Shown here piece after piece: positions 21,188 to 34,247 of a stretch of DNA of 64,000 nt. Position 1 is the stretch's first letter; each line of letters starts with the position of its first letter. Origin of the DNA: Trichobilharzia regenti (Eukaryota > Platyhelminthes > Trematoda > Strigeidida > Schistosomatidae); the NCBI GenBank assembly GCA_944472135.2, contig OX235270.1:85817168-85881167 (forward strand), given 5' to 3'. A program made the translations under genes and the position numbers. The notes beneath the pieces were generated by a model. That model was not told the DNA's origin, searched no databases, and saw only the letters and a program-made list of their open reading frames with translations.

Positions 21188-22440
21188 GAAATGGAAACAT
21201 CATGCAGCATTATCGGACAAAGCAGAGAATTGCAGTCAACCCTCCACCTCAGCTTCATCGACTCTCGAAGGGCTTTCTACATAGTTGACAGTAAAGCCAT
21301 ATGTACACTGCTTCAGCACTATGGAGGGCTCCAAATCTATACCAACCTCATTCAACAGCTATATACCATTACTAAATTTCAAGTGTTCGATAACAAAAAA
21401 CACAGCTCAGCTTCTATGGTGGTAGCGGGAGTAGAACAACTTCCTACTATCACCCATGGATTTAGCTGCAAATTATGCAGAACAAGCAGACAGTAATACA
21501 TTGGACCGACAAGAATACTCAAGAACATCAGCATTTTGTGGACGATTGATGTCTAATGTCACAAAAATTGAGGATCTATAGGTGAACACAAACAAGTTGT
21601 CATGAGAAGCTGGCAGCGAAGACGGAACACAAAAAAGACAGAGATGATGGAGACACCTAACCAGCAACAAAAAACAGCAATCAGCATCAACCGGAGGAGT
21701 TTGAAGGAAGTCACTATCACAGCATCATTTCACCTATAAGCGGAGAGAACGAAGATGCCAAATTTAGGGTCAGAAAACTAAACAGACCTTCATTAATCTG
21801 AAGTCGACGCGGAAATCTGTTGCACTCAGCGTAAGAAACAAAATGTTAAGCCAGTGTTTGTATAAGATCCAAAGACTTAGCGTTTGCGTCACAGAGGGCA
21901 TTCTCAATTAGTTACTTTTATTAACTGCCGCCTTCATCATATACTGAAAATCAGATGACCGGTCAGAAAGGATATACAATGAGTAATTCTGTCAACAAAC
22001 CAAGCAAGAATCTATCATTCGTAGTGAGAAATGGAGATGACACAACATCCTCTGAGATCATTGGGTGACATCACAAGCTTATCCTGTGACTGGAATCCGA
22101 ATTTGGGGCCATTAACTGATCGCCTGGGCGTATCAGAAAAAAGATAATTTTAGGTGAAAATTAAGGTCCACTGGGAACTGTGGATCCAGGTAGTAAAGAC
22201 TCCGAGCGATGCTGGGGACATCACTCGTACCAAATTCCCATGAAACTTCATGAACTCTCTTACAAATTGCCGCGCCTGGGCAGCGATGATTCGAGACGTT
22301 CATGAAGCCGGCTCATCCTCCCGTAGGAGATAGCCGAAGTAAAGTAAAAGTAAGTAAGTAAGTAGTAAAGACTGTAGAGAACAAAGAATGGTACGAGCGT
22401 TCTGCTGAATGCCTATGTTTAACTTGAGAATTATAGTAAC
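21188..22440 (+). pseudogene. old RTE (SR2-like) LINE, RT palm to 3' end
   Basis: The first 100 codons read STLHLSFIDSRRAFYIVD, then ICTLLQHYGGLQIYTNLIQQ. They align with FIDFEKAFDSVD and LLEYYGVPQIFINLIRQ of the RTE palm at 48 kb, with the first catalytic Asp kept (FID). Downstream parts of the C-terminal extension and 3' UTR survive in shifted frames (NKKTEMMETP-like, then KWRW-like). The 3' end is GCCTATGTTTAACTTGAG. The YADD/FADD region is not intact. A SINE is inserted near the 3' end. Confidence 0.78.
22190..22373 (+). mobile_element. TAAG-tailed short retroposon with perfect 12-bp TSD
   Basis: The perfect direct repeat gtagtaaagact at 22190-22201 and 22362-22373 flanks a 160-bp insert that starts CCGAGCGATGCTGGGGAC and ends in (TAAG)n. 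It interrupts the RTE 3' end, so it is younger than that copy. The insert is more G+C-rich than its surroundings and has no box A/B that I can see. It may be a SINE or a very short LINE 3' end; its partner LINE is not in this window. Confidence 0.82.
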
Positions 22441-24467
22441 AATAGTTTGTAAATTACATTCATCTTAATAACATTGTTTCTACCCACCAGAAGATTTTAC
22501 AAAGAGGATGGAATTTATCGTTGGAATATTTCAGATATTGCTACTACTAAGTTTTTCATTCATTCTGCATGTTTTCGCCTCTGAGTTTTTAGCAAGATGA
22601 AATCAAATTCTTCATATTTACCCCTTGACTTTTATGTAAAATAAATTGGTCTATATATATCTATTGTAGATGTGTAATAAACCTTTGTTTTATATTTAAA
22701 TTCTGTAAAACAATGTTTCATTTCATTTACAATCTAGAAAATTTTGATTGTTACCACTTCTTATACTTTCCAACGTACACGCACACACACACACACACAG
22801 AAACATAATGCCGAATGGAACATGAACTTTGAAAAGAGTAAAAGTTCAACGGAAATACACAAATGCATATTATTTTTTTAGCATTTTAAATTTTGTTGAA
22901 ATTTCTCTGTTTTGATGAATAGGGTGAATGAAGTAGAAGGAAGAAGAAATAAAAAAAGAAGCAGACGATTGATTGCACTGTTAACATTAGTAACTTTTCC
23001 CCCTATTTATCTAACAAAGTTTATCACCAATATAGAGAATAACGTCTTCACAATACAAGGACACTCATGTAGATAATTGAATACACCCATTTACATATGT
23101 CTCCTCCTTTTTGTGTGTAAGTGTGTGTAATTGTATACATTTGGAGATACAAACATATGCTGATTGTTTTAATATTTTCAGAACGGAAACACTTTAAAAG
23201 TCAATGCCTATTCTTGTTTCAATGAAACAGAAGCAAAGAGAGAGGGAGAGATGTATTCATACGATTATGATTATCACTACTGTTATTTGAAAATAATCAA
23301 AATATAATCGTCTTAAATCCACTTCCTCTTTTGTCTTTCCTTCTGTGTCTTTTTTCTCTTTTTATCTGTTATGATTTTTCTCCCTGATGCTTTTCCTGTT
23401 TTTTTTTTTAAATTCTATCTATTTATGTATCTTTATCCACTCGCATTTTACTCAACTGATCTATATTTGTGTTTAGACTTTAGCCTACTTTATTCAAAGT
23501 AGAGAGAACAAGCAGATAGGAGGAATATTATAAAATTAATTACATCTGAGTAGACTTTAAAGCTGAGTAAATATGAATAAGTGGAATTGTTGGTTAAGAA
23601 AAAGTTTCATTACGCTAGACTCTGAAGCATATTTGTTAATGTGTGAATGAATACAGAATACTTGCGGCTATGTTATATTTTCTGTGAAGAAAAGTGCCAT
23701 TTTTTAAAACTCAAAAGAAAATTTGTGAAATAAGCCACTAGTCTCTGAACTTCTGCAAAATAAATCTTAAGACGTAGTATCGAAGCACCATTTTAATGAT
23801 TTTATGATAAAAGTTTTCCCCTGATTTTCAGGAAACTAATGAACACACTGGTGATCAAACTCTTTTTTGAATTGGACGCCTTTTATGAATGTTAGTGAGA
23901 ACTAGATAATTACACCTTACATTGCACTTAATGACATACAGCATCTTTACTCAGAGACTGTAAAAACTAATATGTAAAACAAACCGGTTAAAACATTTCG
24001 TCATTTAGTGATATAGTACATCAATGTGTGTCGGCAATTTCATCTCTGTGAATGTACGAAACTGTATATTTAATAAGTTCAGATATTTTCAGAGTTATAT
24101 TCCCTGAGATTCTGGTGAAAGCTTTTGCGCATGACAGCTACATAATCAACCTGCAGAAGCTGTAGTAATGTAATATATCTTCCCTCCAGGTTTGTTGGGA
24201 AATGTGCTTCTTCTGCTGAGAAATATTGTTGACAAATTCACGTGATGGCATATTGAATTCTTCTAACATTCTTCTATGAAATGAAGTTTTATTAGGGTTA
24301 AGCGAAACAATAATAAATTCTAGACTGATTTTTGTCATACATCTCTGAGATTTACTGCACTTTCCACAAATGTAAATGACTTTCTGTACAGTTGTGTTTT
24401 TACTTCTTCGGAATTATACAGCAGTAAATATTTCTACACAATATATGCATACTTTGATATTATTATT
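22441..24467. other. 2 kb without a supported gene
   Basis: A CA microsatellite (about 22780-22798) and T-rich tracts are present. An acceptor-like TAATATTTTCAG near 23180 is followed by about 37 open codons but lacks a usable donor, so no exon is called. Confidence 0.5.
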
Positions 24468-24890
24468 ACTATTGTATTATTGTTCCCTTGGGTTCCTAGT
24501 GGAACATAGGGCTTCAACTGCACGTCTCCACTTGCTTCTGTCTTCTATTGTACTTCTCACCTGCATCCATGATAGTCCATACTGTCTCAACTCTTCTTCA
24601 CACGATCTCCTCCATGTCACTCTTGCACTGACGTCTCACTCGCCGCTTCTCTTTAGGCCTGGTTTCACTCGAGCAATGGCCTGATGCGCAAGCGATGTCA
24701 CTAACCGGCCTCCTCAGCGAGTGTCCAATCCATCTCCACTTTCTCCTGCATATTTGTTGGTTATCGATTGGTTCTTGTTTTGTTTATTTCAATAGTTTCT
24801 GATCCGTATAGAAGAACTGACTGACTTGTTGTTTGTATTGAAAATCCTACCGAATTTTGTTGTTGATGCTGAGTGACATAGCGGTGAAAC
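24468..24890 (-). mobile_element. RTE (SR2-like) LINE 3' end, subfamily 2
   Basis: Minus-strand copy of the C-terminal extension and 3' UTR. On plus it begins TTATTGTTCCCTTGGGTTCC and AACATAGGGCTTCAACTGC, the complement of the common 3' end. It is 5'-truncated, with scattered substitutions and small deletions relative to the 48-kb copy. No protein is expected. Confidence 0.87.
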
Positions 24891-25879
24891 TATATCCAGT
24901 GTCATATAAGTTTGTTTGACGTAACCCACACTAATAAAATATGTGTAGTGCAAATATGAAGTTGCGTATAGTTTAACAGATGAGCACACTATCTAATTTG
25001 TGTTGATAGACTTTGTTGTGCGTGGTTACTGAAGCTAGAATAAAGCTCTAGGTCACGATATAATTTAAATCCAAATTACTTGTCTGAAATTCTACCAGCC
25101 GACTTATGAAACCTAGTTGTGGTGCTACAATTTGATGCTTACAGTTAAGGCATGGTAACTCACGGCATTAGACAAAACTGCATCAAAATGCATGACTCCA
25201 ATGGGTACTTCAAAAAGCGGGGTGACTGTGAACAGCTGAGAAGTCAAGAATCGTATAGGAATAATTATGGCGTGTTTGCTGTTCTTGCCATATTTTTGTT
25301 TGTAATGTAATTTAACCTAATACACCTAATTATCTTTTGAAATACTGGTTAACACTGTGAAGGTTTTTAACTTTGGAGGTTGTAATACAAGTTCTCATTG
25401 CTGCGGTGACAATAATTACAAATCGGTAGCATTTAGTATTTGGTACACTAACTGTAGTTAATTTTTATCGAAAGAAATGACTTTGTCATATTATACTAAT
25501 AAATATACGCATCAAGTGCCTCCGAGGTTGAAAAAAGAACAGGCTTTCACTTAAAATATTAAACTAAAATGGATTTATAAGAGCATCTTGCTGAGAAGAT
25601 TTTACATTGCCAACACACCTCTATTTACATTCTTGAAAACACAGTCTTTCATGAAAGACTGAATATTATTGGTAGTGAGATAACTTATCAATTTCTTCAC
25701 AGTCTTTGCATGCCTCTGGTGAAATAATCTTCAGTATTTTATATACTGCCTCGCTTTTAGTTCCATCTCAACATACACAAAAGTAAAATGCATTCTAGAA
25801 TTTTTTCGGTTTTTAGAGAATATAAATGTTCTTCTAAGGTATACTATCCCTATTGTAAATGTAAAAAATTTTCTGTGTG
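24891..25879. other. no gene seen
   Basis: Ordinary A+T-rich DNA. Confidence 0.5.
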
Positions 25880-25996
25880 ATTAATTTTTATTTATAATTT
25901 GAGGAAATTAGATGCAATATTGTGATTAATGCTGAAAATTCCATTCTGTATCACAAGTACAGCTTTTGGAATAAAGTAAATCATTACTATTATTAT
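25880..25996 (+). mobile_element. CR1-like LINE 3' tail
   Basis: AAATTAGATGCAATATTGTG, then CTGAAAATTCC, GGAATAAAGTAAATCATTA and an ATT-type tail match the CR1 3' UTR at 11.85-11.95 kb and 9.1-9.2 kb. Confidence 0.75.
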
Positions 25997-26477
25997 GTTA
26001 GGTGGTAAATAAATAAATACTTAAAAGTGCAAGTCATCAGCTCTTAAGCATTTGAAAAATTTAGTTGTAAATAATCACTGAGATATGTGAAGAATATTCA
26101 AAATAAAACTTGTTATGCATCCTTGAAATTTTTAAAAACACGCAACATTTTGAAAAAGAAAATGAGATAAAGGCTTTACTGACAGTATGAGCATTTCTAG
26201 CGTATTGTAGAACAGTTACAGATATATTAGAAATACGTCATTTGTACAGTCAACAATAAAACCCATTACGTTATTATATAGGAAAAAAGCAACTGGTTTC
26301 ACCGGAGCACATATTTTATTAATATATATGCAACTAAAAGCTAAATATTTAGTTCCATTCATTAAGTCATACATTCCAGTAACTATAAACTACTTCTGAA
26401 AAACATGCAGGTTAATTCCCAGAATATTGGTTAGATAGAAATGTTTTTCAAGTTTGCCTCTGTGTTGTTACTAATCA

Positions 26478-26700
26478 GACTACAATTGAAGATCAGGGAG
26501 TAAAGAGCTGTTGTTTTTTCCTATTTTGCAGGCTATCGACAGCATGCACCTACTTGAGTTCGAACCTAAGATCTTCCGGTTAGAAGTCTAACTCGTAGAC
26601 CACCCAACCACTGGTACCCGACTCAGTAATCCACAAATTATAACATCTGCATATTCGTGATTTTACCGTACTCACCAGGCAATGTCATCCTCATTTCTAA
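26478..26700 (-). mobile_element. SINE-B copy
   Basis: Minus-strand tRNA-Thr-like element. On plus it shows the complement of box B (GAGTTCGAACCTAAG) and of the anticodon arm (TCTTCCGGTTAGAAGTC), then ACCACTGGTACCCG. The conserved leader extends to about 26700 (ATTCGTGATTTTACCG). Both leader and tail are present, so it is near full length but diverged. Confidence 0.75.
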
Positions 26701-27084
26701 CAGAATGGACTCCGTTGTTTACGGCTTATCACTAGAACTCCAGGCTACTCCATTCTGATGCCAGTCATTAGTCACGGATTCGATTTCTTTTAATTTCGAC
26801 CACCGGTTGGTGTCAGTTTTTTTTCTTCATTTGTCCAGTCACTTTCAAAGAGTCTTGATTACTGAAAGTAAGTAGAGTATTAATGTTATATGGTTAAAGG
26901 AAACCTGCTGGAAGCCCGGATCTTTGTTTCTTGCAACCTCAAAACGAAGAATGTTCCATCAGCAATTTGCATCTGCAACACCTAATGCTGCAGTTACAGA
27001 CATTATCAATTGGCTATTCAGACCCATGGTTGGCTTTGTATAGGACTGCACTTTTAAAGATGCTCAGCCAACACATGAGTTCGA

Positions 27085-27155
27085 TTCAAGTGTTGGTTTG
27101 TAGGGATCTGATTGGTTACAGGATTTTCATCATGAACTGATGACATCAGTTAGTC
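27085..27155 (-). mobile_element. SINE-B terminal fragment
   Basis: TGTAGGGATCTGATTGG, then CATCATGAACTGATGACATC, is the complement of the SINE-B 3' tail; no tRNA-like part remains. Confidence 0.5.
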
Positions 27156-28902
27156 AGTATTTTCTTAGGCTTATAAAGGGTAACTATCTATATCTTTTTC
27201 TTCGTGGCATAAATTAAACTTTCTTTTCAAAAAATAAAAACAATAGCTCTAAACTTCCCTAATTGAAATCCAACAGGCTTACACTTGTTAATTCACTATT
27301 AAAAACATGTTTTCTACGGCATATTTCGTGCTATCGTCTTATCTCACAAATATCTTCAGGCAACATAAAACAATTAAAAGCTTATTTTTTTCAAAAAATA
27401 TTGAAAATTTGAAATATGACTTATTTCCTCAGGATATAGTAATAATGATCTTTCATAAGCTAACGACTGAATATAAAATAGTTTCATGTCTGATGTTAAA
27501 TTCCACACACTTATCAGAATATATACATGCACGATGAAACTAATTTATTTCATATACTATGTGAGCTTTATAACAGCAGTCTCTTTCGCATGGAAATAGA
27601 ACTAGGTCTAACTATGTTTCAGTAGTTCAGAAATCCATCTAATCTCATTCTTAAAGGCGAGAAATTATCTTGAAGATATAAAACACAAAGAACCGAAAAG
27701 CTTTTGAGCAAGACTCTTAAGTTATGAACATCAGTCGATAGAACAATAAAAAACAAGTTATTCCTAGCCGAATCATATTGTCCATGGATGTATCAATCAT
27801 GAATTTATGAATCAAAAGAAAGTATCATAACTGGAAGACTGAAAAGTGATTCAAACATTCTACGCCACTAATTCAAGCCCATCTATGGATTAAGAATATG
27901 AGAAGATAAAACTACAACAGAAGCTCAACTCAGTGCTTATCTATTTCTTCCCATATTTTGTGATGATTGCTTCCGATGTTACGAGTCCTTCTGCAAACAA
28001 TTTACTTGACGTTACCTTGTTTGTTTGACGATTTCTAAATACTGTTGCACTGCAAGACTTGAAAAAATGGCCTAAGGTTTGCATAACAAATGTTTTCTGA
28101 GAAGTGTTTCGCAACCAGGCCTGTTTCCATTTTAGTTCAATTCATTTCATCCTGTCTGTTACTACTATTATTACTAGTAGTACCACTGGAACTTCATTTT
28201 TCGGTCGGCACTCAATTCACCGTTTGCTTTTTAAAATCGATCCGTATTTTGCATTCTTTTTTCTGTCTTATTTGTCCCACCCAGCTACTACTGTATCCAA
28301 AATGAATGCAACAACAGAGCTTCGGAATTAAGGATATTTCTTCACAGATGAAATCATTTTCTCCCTGTCGTAAGCTTGTTGAAGCTAAGGGTATTTTAAA
28401 AAACTTATCAAGTTGTGAAATTCAACAGTCGACATCTGTTTATAACTGTAAGATAAGAATCTATTTCATACTTTTTGGTGTATGGATAAATCAGAATTCT
28501 AAGTCATTTGAAAATTGCATTATTGGTTCAGTGAACAGATATCAAGCCTTTTTTATAACAAAATAGTCTCGGCTCTTTTGTTCAGGAAAAAACGATATTA
28601 ACTGAAAGAATTAAAAAGTATTGGAGACAAAAGTAAATAAAAGCAAGTTGTTTTTGGCGACGTATATATAAATATATATATAACGAGTAAAAAGTCTTAA
28701 CTCCCTAAAAATGATTGAGTATAGGCGACGAATAATAATTTACTTTTGTATGCGTACATTTGGACATGTTTATGAAGTGTGGAATAAATTATAACATAAG
28801 TCAATAGAAATTGTCCAACTGAAAACCATTTTTGCAATGATATGTTAAAAATGAAATCAACTGACGTGTTTATGAAGTAAATCCACCTTTTACTATTACT
28901 AC
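27156..28902. other. no supported gene
   Basis: Several 70-86 codon open frames (27307-27537, 28090-28331, 28306-28566) show no domain or splice support and are probably chance. Confidence 0.5.
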
Positions 28903-29035
28903 TTCCTTTAATTCCTAGAGGAACATAGGGCTTCAGCCGCGCGTCTCCATTGCGTTCGGTTTTCTGCCAACGTTTTCATCCCACTCCAAGTCTGCCCACA
29001 CACTTTCATCTCCTCTTCACATGACCTCCATCTTC
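28903..29035 (-). mobile_element. RTE LINE 3' end fragment, subfamily 1
   Basis: The complement of the RTE 3' terminus: TTTAATTCCTAGAGGAACAT, then AGGGCTTCAGCCGCGCGTC. It resembles the 7.5-kb copy (TTCCTCTAGGAATT) more than the 49-kb copy. Only about 130 bases remain. Confidence 0.78.
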
Positions 29036-32000
29036 AGAGTGGTTTATTTTCAAGTAACTACAAGGAAAGTACCTTCCGTGCATTGTGAATATGACTGTGC
29101 AGAAATATATTATTCACGAGACAGATTACAGACTAAACGATTCAGTGGATAATTTGAACTGTAGACAAACCTTCAACAATGATGCCTTTATTATGATTTA
29201 TAAGATAATTTAAATATGTGTAAGTTAGAATTTCCCTCTTACTTAGATTTATTTCTTCTACCGTCATTAACTACTTGGTATGCCAAGGTCGTTGGTAGTT
29301 TGATAGTCATTTGAAAGTAACATCATAATGCATTTCAATGAAGGCAATGACAATTGTGTTATATTCAATACTTTCGTATTTAATACAGAGTAAATCGAAG
29401 AGGTAAATGGTTCCCTCATTTCTTCATTAAATCAAGCCCCAATATATTTTGTGTTATTTAGACAATTTGGGTTTCTAACACCTGGGTTTTATGTAGGCCT
29501 TCTCTACTAAAAGGATACTATTTGTAAGCCAAATACCTAAAGGTGATATTCAAGTTACTTAACTATTTGCTGGATCTCAAGATTCGAGGCTCGGAGAAAT
29601 GTATCCAGTATGGTACCTCTCTGAGTATTCACAATATGAAGCTTTGTAATGGCAGGAAATGGTTGTATTTGATAGAGGAACTATTCACTGGCAAATACAT
29701 GCATAGACACGGTAAAATACAAATACCTTACATTGAAATCTTCATTTGCACATGTTCTCTGTATTCTACTTCGTTTGTCTTTTGTTCATTTTTCCTCTTC
29801 ACCATTTAGTTCACTTATACAATTTTTAATATTCTTGAAGAAGATATCATGCACAATATATTACTTACAAAGTCTTGTCAGTAGCACTCTTCACAGTAGA
29901 AAGAAAAGATTAGTGATCACTGGTTATAACAAGTCAGTAAACTATACACTTAATTTAAAATGACTACTGACCTAAATCTAACTCAAATCTGTTTAGACAG
30001 ACAAATTTCTGATAGGTTTTCAGGCGTAGAGTCATTTTTATAGCTATTTCATACAAAGGATACATGTTTCAAAATATCAAAAGAAAACGAATTACCACAT
30101 TTTGAAAATTCTGTTCAGTTTGACTGCTTAGTGGAAAAAAATCAAAATTAAGGGTATAATAAAAGCTGTATGGACAGAAGAGAGTATTGTAACAAAAACA
30201 GTGGTTACAAGCAGATATTTATCACAGTCGCCATATATATATATATATATATATATAGGATATGCAGTAAAATCCAAGCATTGTAACGGAGCATAGTCTA
30301 TCCTTTTGTGAATCTAATGTTCCAATATATAGACCTTTTGGGCAGAGAATTTTGAAATCATAGTAGGGATAATAATAGAAGTTAAATTAAATGCCTAGAC
30401 AACCTCATTGTTTAAAAGCACGGCTATTCAATCATTCAATTTTCTCACCAAGATCATTTGAAATTTACAAACTAATATTTCCGGTTAAAGTCTTAGAATT
30501 CTAATAAATTCTTGAAAACTATCACTTGTCGACAGGCTCATCATCAAGCCTATAAAATACTATAAATAAACATTCTCGCTGAAAGTTATAATGGCTAATC
30601 TCTAGAAGCATAAAATTGATGCATTTAGGAAATTAAGTCTGATTACCGTCAGATTAAACATCCATTTAACTGCATCACTTCCCCTACTTTGAAAAAAAAC
30701 TTTTTTATAACTATTAGATATGGTTCATTCGTTTTTCTTACTCACCTTAATATAGACTGAGTAGTAGTGTTCATAAGTCTGCTTGTTTTCCCTGATAAAT
30801 ATTGATTTTTCAGCATTCACTTAAATATTTTTGTGAAGACAGGATACCGTAGTGAGAAAACAAAAGTGTCATATTCTGAATTAAAGTATTTTACTCTCCC
30901 TGTATTCCTTTCGCATTTTATCTGCTAAGAATGTACTCACTTTAAGTAGGACACAATTGTAATGATACTTTTAAGTGCAGTAACGCTAAATGTGTTATGT
31001 GTAATAGTATGCGTATGCTTTTACTTTTTCTTTTTTCTTTATCTCCTACTTCATACTTACAATCAAGTTTCTTTTCTGTCTTTTCACTTGTTGAATATTA
31101 AATAAGTACGTCAAGTGTCGTCTTGTATCTTCTTCATTTTTTTTCTCCATATATTTCTTCCTTCTTCTGTCTGTATACTTATACTCAAATAAATAGCAGG
31201 CTAAAAAATATAAACAGTGACAGTGATTTATTGAGCTATCACAGTTGATACAAAATTAAAACGACGCCAATTTAGCATATTTTCTGTGAAACATATATAT
31301 ATATATATACAAGTGGAACTGAATTTTGATCAGTCTAATTGAATAAGCAATTAATTGATGTCTTGTATCACTGATAATACCATGATAATGGAAAATGAAT
31401 TCTACTATTGAATCAGCCTTAAGACTATTGTCAATAATCTTGATGAAATTGAATTAGTTTCAGTATAGAAACATTTACACTATGTCATCTTATGTTAACA
31501 TACTAAATAATTGATTGATTCATTTTTGAACGGAAAAACAGAATTGTTGAACTGACTAAAAACAACGATCTATGCAAACTACTCATCACTATGGGAACAT
31601 ATACATGGAAGCCATCTATATCCTAAAGCATACATAAAATAAAATAAGATATAAGCTCATTGTGAGAATTGTCTATCAGTAAAAGTTCTGAATATCTGTC
31701 ATCTTTAGGTGAGCACACTCTCGTTTTCTTTTTGATTTAGCTCCTCACCTTATTTTTGGCAAAGATGAGGCCTATTGCATTAAAAGACTAACTGGGATTC
31801 GGATATAGAACAGTTCACTTGTTTGCGTTGAAACTGTTAAAAAATAATTAAAATGCTAAAAACACTGTTTCCAAACGCAAGTTTCGTTAGAAATATTCTT
31901 GTTGTTAGAAGTGTTTAAAATCAATCACTTTTACTGTTCCATGGAGTTTAATTATTGTGACCAAGTGAAATAAACTTAACCGCACTAAAATATGAACAAG

Positions 32001-33954
32001 ATTTATAAATCAATGAAAAGAATTGTGATTAAAACTATCCGGAATTTCTCTATTCAATATGATATCTCAGTCCTCAGTTGGACTAACTACGAGTCTTTGT
32101 ATTTATTCAACAGACAGTTTCCTTAATCACTCATTGGGGAATACAAAAACTTTTATAATAATGAATATCATATACGCAATACCCAAATGTTTTCAAGCCG
32201 TTAAAAGTGAGCTTGGTTTGAACATTTATAATTTCCTGATTCAGTTTAGAAATTCTATGCCAGTATCATTTACTACTGTAGCCTTAAAATGGATTCAGAA
32301 AGTTTATGAAAATTCTTTTCTATACAATCGCAGATTCATGAAATTGTACCAAAAGTACATATCTTATTAGTTTTTCCCTATAGATAGTCTTTTCTTCATT
32401 ACCAATGTATTTTTATGTGTGAAAACAAGTTATCTAAATTAAATGAACGGAAATCAAAGCTAATCTCCCAATAGTATTTAAATGATTGAAATATTTGTCA
32501 CTGAATACTGGGTACAGTGGGTGAGTTGTATAGACCGAGGGCGAGAGAGAAAGAGTGCCTGTATGTGAGAAAGAGAACAAGATAGAAAGAAAACAAGACG
32601 AAAGCAAAGTCATTACAATCTTTGTCATTATCTCTTTAATGCTAGTTTCAATATCAACATTATCATCATCATCACATTCATCGCGAAATAATTAGAAGGA
32701 ATATAATTCTGATTGTTGTTTTTTTCTTTATTATTCGATGCTCAGCAAATAACATATAAAGAGAACCTCTAATTCAATACTCACTCGTGCCTCATTTGTT
32801 TTATATATCTTTATTGGTTTGTTTATCTGTTTCAAATCTCTTTCATTTTTATACCTTTTTGGTTGACTTGTTTATTTAATTTTTTTTCCTAGGCTTTTGA
32901 TTATCATTGTTTGTTTGTTTGTTTGTTTTCACTTTTCGGTTTTATTTATTTTGTTCGCTGTAATTTTTATGTTAATTTCTTTTGTATTAATCACGAAAAA
33001 GATAAAGAATAACAATATCTTGTAACAGTGTTTCACTGCTGACTACTGGTAAACTTTGCTACAGTAAAATGCTTAGTTGTCTATCTTTTGACATTGTACA
33101 TGAGAACTCCGATATATATATATGTGTTTGGAATGACTACATATCTGTCCTAGAATATTTGAAATAGTTTTGAGCTTGGTGTGATCAGATTTGTCTTAGG
33201 AACACCTTAGCATCACAGTGGTTTATATTTCTCAATATAAGTGTAGAACTTGGGAACTGTGGTAAAACCTAATTCCATATTGCATATTATATTTCCTGAA
33301 TGAAACAGGACCTGTATGTAAATACTTTTAGAAAGAGACCTTGGTTTAAAAGCTCTAATGTGCACACAAATATCTATTAAGGTCTATCTAAAAAATTTCA
33401 TATTTCAGCCTATGGATATCTGCTGGAAACCGCTAGCCCCTAATTTATTTCATTTTTTCAGTACATTCTAGAACGGATAAGACAATCTTGATAGATATTT
33501 GGGTGGTGATCTTAACGATGCCAAGTTTATGTACTAACTCTGCTTACCTACACATAACTTTTAGCCAATTATAGAATGAGATAACATAAGCTAACATAAA
33601 GTGACTAGGACTGGTTCTAACCGATTCATAACAGTACCCCACTTTTATACTTTTGAATACAAATCGTTCTTTTTTCTTTGTAAACATAATATTAAAAGTG
33701 AAACTCTATTGAAGAAGTAGAAATCAACTGAAATTTGCTTGATTCGAATAGCTGTTACAGCCGCTACCATATCAATTGTTTCTGTATGTTTTGTAAAAAC
33801 TATTTTCATAGGTACACTATACTAATGCTTTTAACTTCGATGGGTTTGCAAAATTAAGACGTCTCTACATATCAATACTTGAAAATCAATGAAATGCTCA
33901 CTAACAACTAGCATACAGGTAGCTAGTTACCTGGTTTCTGGTGGAAATTCGTGA
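29036..33954. other. 4.9 kb of intron-like DNA
   Basis: (AT)n tracts lie near 30234-30257, 31290-31309 and 33113-33122, and a GTTT repeat near 32910-32930. Open frames of 76-103 codons (29543-29809, 29733-29963, 32059-32370) have no recognisable domain. An acceptor-like TTGATTTTTCAG near 30815 has 36 open codons after it but no donor. This is the longest stretch without a recognised transposon. Confidence 0.5.
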
Positions 33955-34247
33955 CCAGTAGGGTACAGCAGGTCAGGTGTGAGGACAAATACTTGCCGAA
34001 GACAGTGGTCAGTGGTCGTGCTGTGTCGTGAATTGGCAGTAGTTGAAATTCACTGGCAGCTGGATCATGTCTTATTTGCCTAATGGTCTAGGAGTTCACC
34101 ATGTAACCAGAACGTCCTGGGTTTGAAGCCTAGCAGATGCGTATCGCTGAATAGTTCCAAACCAGAAAGAGGCGGTTGTTTAGTACTCTCAGGTTTTCCA
34201 ATAGTTCACTGACTGATGTCAGCTCATGATGAAATCCTGCAGCGTCT
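33955..34247 (+). mobile_element. SINE-B copy with leader
   Basis: The leader (GTGTCGTGAATTGGCAGTAG) is followed by a decayed tRNA-like part (TTTGCCTAATGGTCTAGG, CATGTAACCAGAACG, CTGGGTTTGAAGCC). The tail TTCACTGACTGATGTCAG, then CTCATGATGAAATCCTGC, completes it. It is collinear with the left unit of the 3-kb palindrome, which confirms that the leader belongs to the family. Confidence 0.72.

Noticed and set aside
23181..23300. Exon after TAATATTTTCAG with about 37 open codons
   Set aside because: No donor site within the open frame, and its phase does not fit the neighbouring candidate exons.
30820..30930. Exon after TTGATTTTTCAG with 36 open codons
   Set aside because: No good donor; only a weak GTGTCA lies inside the frame.
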